Source: Candidatus Binatia bacterium (lineage in GTDB: Bacteria > Desulfobacterota_B > Binatia > UBA9968 > JAJDTQ01). Taken from it: a DNA stretch of 6,178 bases. This document shows positions 4,327-6,178 of this stretch, piece after piece. Location: positions 1 to 6,178 of the forward strand of contig JAJDTQ010000129.1 in the NCBI GenBank assembly GCA_022827045.1, in the 5' to 3' direction. Below the pieces are notes generated by a model. The model made no database searches and was not told the DNA's origin. It was given only the letters and a program-made list of their open reading frames with translations. Within the stretch, counting starts at the first letter, position 1; each line of letters starts with the position of its first letter. Both the position numbers and the translations under genes were made by a program.

Positions 4327-6178
4327 ATGGTTGGCGTGGATGTTGGCGGTACGTTCGTCGACTTCGCCCTCTGCGACGCCGCGGGCGGGATGGCTGTCCA
4401 CAAAGTTCCGGCCGAACCTACCGATCTAGCCGGGTCTATCATGCGCGGCGTAACGGACTTGGCCGAGCGACACGGTACCGATGCGGGGACTTTCCTCGGA
4501 TGCGTGGACCTCGTAGTCCACGGCACCACCGTGGCCACCAACGCTGTCCTGACCGGTACCGGCTGCCGTACTGCCTTGCTCACCACCAAGGGTACCAGGG
4601 ACGCCCTCGAGATGCGTCGGGGCATCAAGGAGGAGCCCCTCGACAACAAGTACGAGGGCCCGCCGCCGCTGGTGCCGCGCTATCTGAGGCTGGCTGTCGA
4701 CGAGCGCGTGGATTGGAGCGGCAACGTTCTGACGAAACTGGATGGCGGTTCGCTGGAGGCGGCGGTCCACGCTCTGAAAGCACACGAGGTCGAGGCGGTG
4801 GCGGTGTGTCTCATGCACGCATATGCCAACGACGTTCACGAACGGACCGTAGCCGCGCGCCTGCGTGAAGCCTTGCCGGACCTCTACCTCACCGTCTCCT
4901 CGGAGTTGCTGCCGCAGATGGGCTACTACAGCCGGGTGAGCACAGCCGTGCTGAACAGCTACGTGGGTCCTTTGCTCAAGTCGTACCTGCTTTCGCTGAC
5001 GGACCTGCTCACCGACGCGGGATTCACCGGACAACTGCTGATCATGAACTCGGCAGCCGGGCTGATGGCGCCCGCCGAGATCATCCCGCGGGCGGCCGCC
5101 GCGCTCCTGTCCGGTCCGGCGGCAGCGCCGGTGGCGGCCCACGTCTACGCTGGCGCCGCCGGACCCTCGGACTGCGCGGTCATCGACATGGGCGGCACCA
5201 GCCTGGACATTTCCCTGGCTTCGGGCGGCGAGCCTCGGGAAGTGACCGGCGGACGGGTCGGACGGTACGCCACGGCGCTGCCCATGATCGATATCCGCAC
5301 CATCGGCGCCGGCGGCGGCAGCATTGCCTGGATCGACGCGGGCGGGGGGCTTCAGGTAGGCCCGCAGAGCGCCGGGTCCGTGCCGGGACCGGCTTGCTAC
5401 GGCAAGGGCGGGACGTTGCCCACGTGCACGGACGCGAACCTGCTGCTGGGCTATCTCGACCCCGACTACTTTCTCGGGGGTCGGATGCAGCTCTTTCGTG
5501 AGCCGGCGGAGCGGGCGGTCCGGGAGCATCTGGCGGAGCCTCTCGGAATCTCCGTGGAGGAGGCGGCCGTGGCCGCCTTCGAGGTCGTCAACGCCGGCAT
5601 GGCCGCCGGGGTCCGAGACATGATCGTGGACCACGGCCTGGACCCCGAGGCTATGCCGATGGTGGTCGGCGGCGGCGGCGGGCCGGTGCACGCGGCCGCG
5701 GTGGCCATGGAGCTGGGGGTACCGGAGGTGATCGTGCCGCGGCAGTCCGGGGTCTTCTGCGCGGTGGGCATGCTCTTTGCTGACCTCAAGCACGATCTGG
5801 TCCGCAGCTATTGTGCCTCAGGCGAGCAACTGGATCCGGAACGCTGGCGGGCGCTGTTCGCCGCCATGGCCGACGAGGGCCGGCGTACGCTGGTGTCGGA
5901 AGGGGCCCGTCCCGATGAGGTGGAGGTGCGTTACTCCGCGGACCTCCGCTACCTGCGTCAGGTCCACGAGCTCAAGCTGCCACTTGACGAAAATCTGGCG
6001 GAATGTCTGGAAGTCGACGACCTGCACACCCGTTTCGACGCACTGCACGAGCGCCACTTCGGCTACCGTCTTCCCGAAGAGACACTGGAAGTGGTCAATC
6101 TGCGGGTCCGGTGCGTGGCCCGCAGGCCCCGGCCCGAGCTTCCGCGCGTTGGAACCGAAGGGGCGGGGACGCCGGCGC
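4327..6178 (+). CDS. hyuA: Hydantoinase/oxoprolinase family subunit A (HyuA-like), 3' end off the window
   Basis: This encodes 617 residues of a HyuA-type ATP-dependent subunit. Relatives include N-methylhydantoinase A, the 5-oxoprolinase A part and acetone/acetophenone carboxylase subunits, which use ATP to activate a cyclic amide or ketone, normally with a HyuB partner. Visible motifs: the first phosphate loop GVDVGGTFVD (3-12); HGTTVATNAVL (65-75); the second phosphate loop IDMGGTSLDIS (286-296); IGAGGGSIAWID (326-337); TDANLLLGYLDP (368-379); NAGMAAGVRDM; and VVGGGGGPVHA (446-456), all in the order expected for the Hydant_A_N and Hydantoinase_A domains. Family members are usually about 680-720 residues, so roughly 60-100 residues are missing at the right edge. 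No frameshift or stop is seen. ATG 4327 is chosen because GAGGG lies 6 nt upstream; ATG 4303 is the alternative. The gene follows an AT-rich promoter region and probably starts its own transcription unit, with hyuB expected downstream. Family is certain; the exact substrate is not deducible. Confidence 0.93.
   Translation, partial: MVGVDVGGTFVDFALCDAAGGMAVHKVPAEPTDLAGSIMRGVTDLAERHGTDAGTFLGCVDLVVHGTTVATNAVLTGTGCRTALLTTKGTRDALEMRRGIKEEPLDNKYEGPPPLVPRYLRLAVDERVDWSGNVLTKLDGGSLEAAVHALKAHEVEAVAVCLMHAYANDVHERTVAARLREALPDLYLTVSSELLPQMGYYSRVSTAVLNSYVGPLLKSYLLSLTDLLTDAGFTGQLLIMNSAAGLMAPAEIIPRAAAALLSGPAAAPVAAHVYAGAAGPSDCAVIDMGGTSLDISLASGGEPREVTGGRVGRYATALPMIDIRTIGAGGGSIAWIDAGGGLQVGPQSAGSVPGPACYGKGGTLPTCTDANLLLGYLDPDYFLGGRMQLFREPAERAVREHLAEPLGISVEEAAVAAFEVVNAGMAAGVRDMIVDHGLDPEAMPMVVGGGGGPVHAAAVAMELGVPEVIVPRQSGVFCAVGMLFADLKHDLVRSYCASGEQLDPERWRALFAAMADEGRRTLVSEGARPDEVEVRYSADLRYLRQVHELKLPLDENLAECLEVDDLHTRFDALHERHFGYRLPEETLEVVNLRVRCVARRPRPELPRVGTEGAGTPA

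Noticed and set aside
4426..5793. 455-residue minus frame across hyuA
   Set aside because: The + strand frame shows the complete ordered HyuA motifs; the antisense product has none.

Overview
The window is GC-rich bacterial DNA. All four recognisable genes lie on the + strand: the end of an amidase gene, a complete ligand-gated K+ channel gene, a complete SulP-family anion transporter gene, and most of a hydantoinase/oxoprolinase A-subunit gene that runs off the right edge. The strong GC bias at third codon positions produces long antisense shadow frames, which were set aside. The sequence does not fix the organism. Amidase and hydantoinase genes near a two-RCK channel would suit a soil, sediment or marine proteobacterial, deltaproteobacterial or Tectomicrobia-like lineage, but this is a weak inference.

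Layout. Positions 2-319 hold the last 105 residues of an amidase-signature enzyme; its catalytic residues lie off the left edge. After a 66 bp gap, 386-2086 encodes a 566-residue channel subunit with two membrane helices, a TLGFGD selectivity filter and two tandem RCK (TrkA_N + TrkA_C) units, the architecture of GsuK-type channels. A 152 bp gap with one GC-rich hairpin follows. Positions 2239-3897 encode a 552-residue SulP/SLC26 transporter with a C-terminal STAS domain. The residues reported to bind Na+ in the cyanobacterial bicarbonate transporter BicA, as I recall them, all match at a constant offset, so sodium-coupled bicarbonate uptake is a better working guess than sulfate uptake.

Positions 3898-4326 hold no convincing gene. 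The first 300 bp is GC-rich with several dyads and a protein-like open frame on the minus strand. The last 110 bp falls to about 37% GC and carries an exact TATAAT, probably the hyuA promoter. From 4327 to the right edge lies the HyuA-type ATPase subunit (617 residues, 3' end missing), with a good Shine-Dalgarno sequence that decides its start. A HyuB partner would be expected just outside the window.

Functional reading. The amidase and HyuA suggest catabolism of amide or cyclic amide compounds. The channel and transporter form an ion-homeostasis pair (K+ conductance and HCO3-/anion uptake) lying between them. I see no defence system, mobile element, CRISPR array or tRNA. The most interesting points are the BicA-like site, the degenerate first nucleotide loop of the channel, and the structured, unexplained block at about 3920-4130.
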